64,000 nt of DNA from Luidia sarsii (lineage: Eukaryota; Echinodermata; Asteroidea; Paxillosida; Luidiidae). The DNA is taken from contig OX465109.1 of assembly GCA_949987565.1 (NCBI GenBank), forward strand, positions 16,902,092-16,966,091. Direction: 5' to 3'. Position numbers and translations under genes: made by a program. The notes below the pieces were generated by a model, which searched no databases, had not been told where the DNA came from, and saw only the letters and a list, made by a program, of their open reading frames with translations. Positions 63,151-64,000 of the stretch are shown piece after piece. Position 1 is the first letter of the stretch. Each line of letters starts with the position of its first letter.

Positions 63151-63269
63151 TGTTGATATTCAAAAAAGTTGCAAACTGCTTACTTAATACATAATCCCCG
63201 AAACAGGGGGCCTGATATGTCGATGCTAGCATGACCTTATTTTCAAAAGCAGAATACTGCGAATTTCCT

Positions 63270-63650
63270 TAAAATGGATAACACAACATTGGTCGAGGTC
63301 AAAGAATAGCATCCATATGTTGTCGGATCCAACATATGCATGAAATAGCACACCTGTGACAATTTCAGCTCAATCCGCCGACCGAGACTCGAGAAAATAG
63401 TGGAAAACCGCTTATTTGTTTCGCGAAAATGCAGCATTCAACGTATCGTTCCGAAAAAAGTTTAGATCTCTGTGAGACGTAAACGATTTCTTTTACTCTT
63501 TTCTAAAAGAAATACATCATTTTAGACAGAAATATTTCAGTGCGAAGTTTCTACTATAACCATCTTCAAACTGTATAAGTTTCATATAAATATGTGAACA
63601 TTTCTGTTTTTGGATCTTACCAATGTTGTGTAGGGGCTTTAAATCAATAG
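63270..63650. mobile_element. MITE family 1 copy
   Basis: CACAACATTGGTCGAGGTCA through ATCTTACCAATGTTGTGTAG and GGGCTTTAAA, in the same orientation as the 2.06 and 37.5 kb copies. Confidence 0.8.
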
Positions 63651-63689
63651 AACAAAAACGTACTGCATGTGTGTACAATAATACCCACT

Positions 63690-63950
63690 CCCCCGTACCT
63701 CTTATGTCAGCAGATGGCGCCCTTCATGGACATCTTCCGCGTAAAGGCTGGCGTACACCACGGTCTCATCCGTCACAATTTGGCTGTCAGCGCGGACGGT
63801 GGGCAGGCAACGCCACCAATGAGAGCCAGCGCCAGCCGGGCACCGCGCCGTCAGCAACCGTCACTCTTTCCTGGGCACCCGAGGGGAAGGGAAGTCACCA
63901 CTAGCTGGGTTAATCCCAGCGCAACGTGACGACGGCCGCGGCAAAAAAAC
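63690..63950. other. GC-rich segment at the window edge, possible exon of undetermined strand
   Basis: On the plus strand an acceptor-like CCGTACCTCTTATGTCAG precedes CAGATGGCGCCCTTCATGGA, and the frame stays open for about 28 codons to a GTGGGC donor. The minus strand also reads openly (VTDETVVYASLYAEDV, then stop at about 63,706). Neither product is recognised. Confidence 0.3.
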
Positions 63951-64000
63951 CCAACAACAACAACCCGACAACCAGTTGTACACTTCCGCTTGGAGCAGAC

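Overview
This is a window from a large, intron-rich animal genome. The gene content (a TACO1 orthologue and a three-dsRBD TARBP2/PRKRA-type gene), spliceosomal introns with consensus GT/AG sites, LINE reverse-transcriptase tails, tRNA-derived SINEs and dense short inverted-repeat elements suggest an invertebrate deuterostome. An echinoderm such as a sea star is my best guess, but this is pattern recognition and not proof. Nothing bacterial or viral was seen.

Layout. (1) 5.1-14.7 kb, minus strand: a complete six-exon gene for a 300-residue dsRNA-binding protein (TARBP2/PRKRA/Loquacious type). Its flanks and introns are filled with minisatellites. (2) 18.7-23.6 kb, plus strand: a complete five-exon TACO1 gene (mitochondrial YebC/TACO1 translational activator), 385 residues. 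(3) 28.6-46.6 kb, minus strand: a three-exon gene, here called gene A, for a 1073-residue protein I do not recognise. (4) 52.4-61.7 kb, minus strand: a second three-exon gene, gene B, 773 residues. Genes A and B are paralogues. They share a tiny first exon that encodes MD(F/I)(F/Y)..., identical intron phases (0 then 2), an N-terminal helical domain, a charged variable middle, a coiled-coil block that begins with WQ, and a C-terminal RDE(E/D)-LL...RYDR motif. Gene A alone carries 33 copies of a 9-residue repeat. This pair is the most likely undescribed system in the window.

Between genes lie many mobile elements: a 2.7 kb hAT-like insertion with an 8-bp target duplication inside a LINE relic, a piggyBac-like TTAA element, at least two tRNA-derived SINE families, several MITE families and a foldback family with the core CCTGACGTTTCGATCCTAGC. 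Several tandem arrays (8.2, 12.7, 49.4 and 57.5 kb) look like amplified pieces of these interspersed elements. Many long open frames are translations of repeats or antisense shadows and were not called as genes.

The four genes show no operon-like arrangement. TARBP2-type and TACO1 proteins act in small-RNA processing and mitochondrial translation respectively. The function of the A/B family is unknown. A consensus RFX X-box just upstream of gene B and a consensus CRE upstream of gene A are the only regulatory hints seen.
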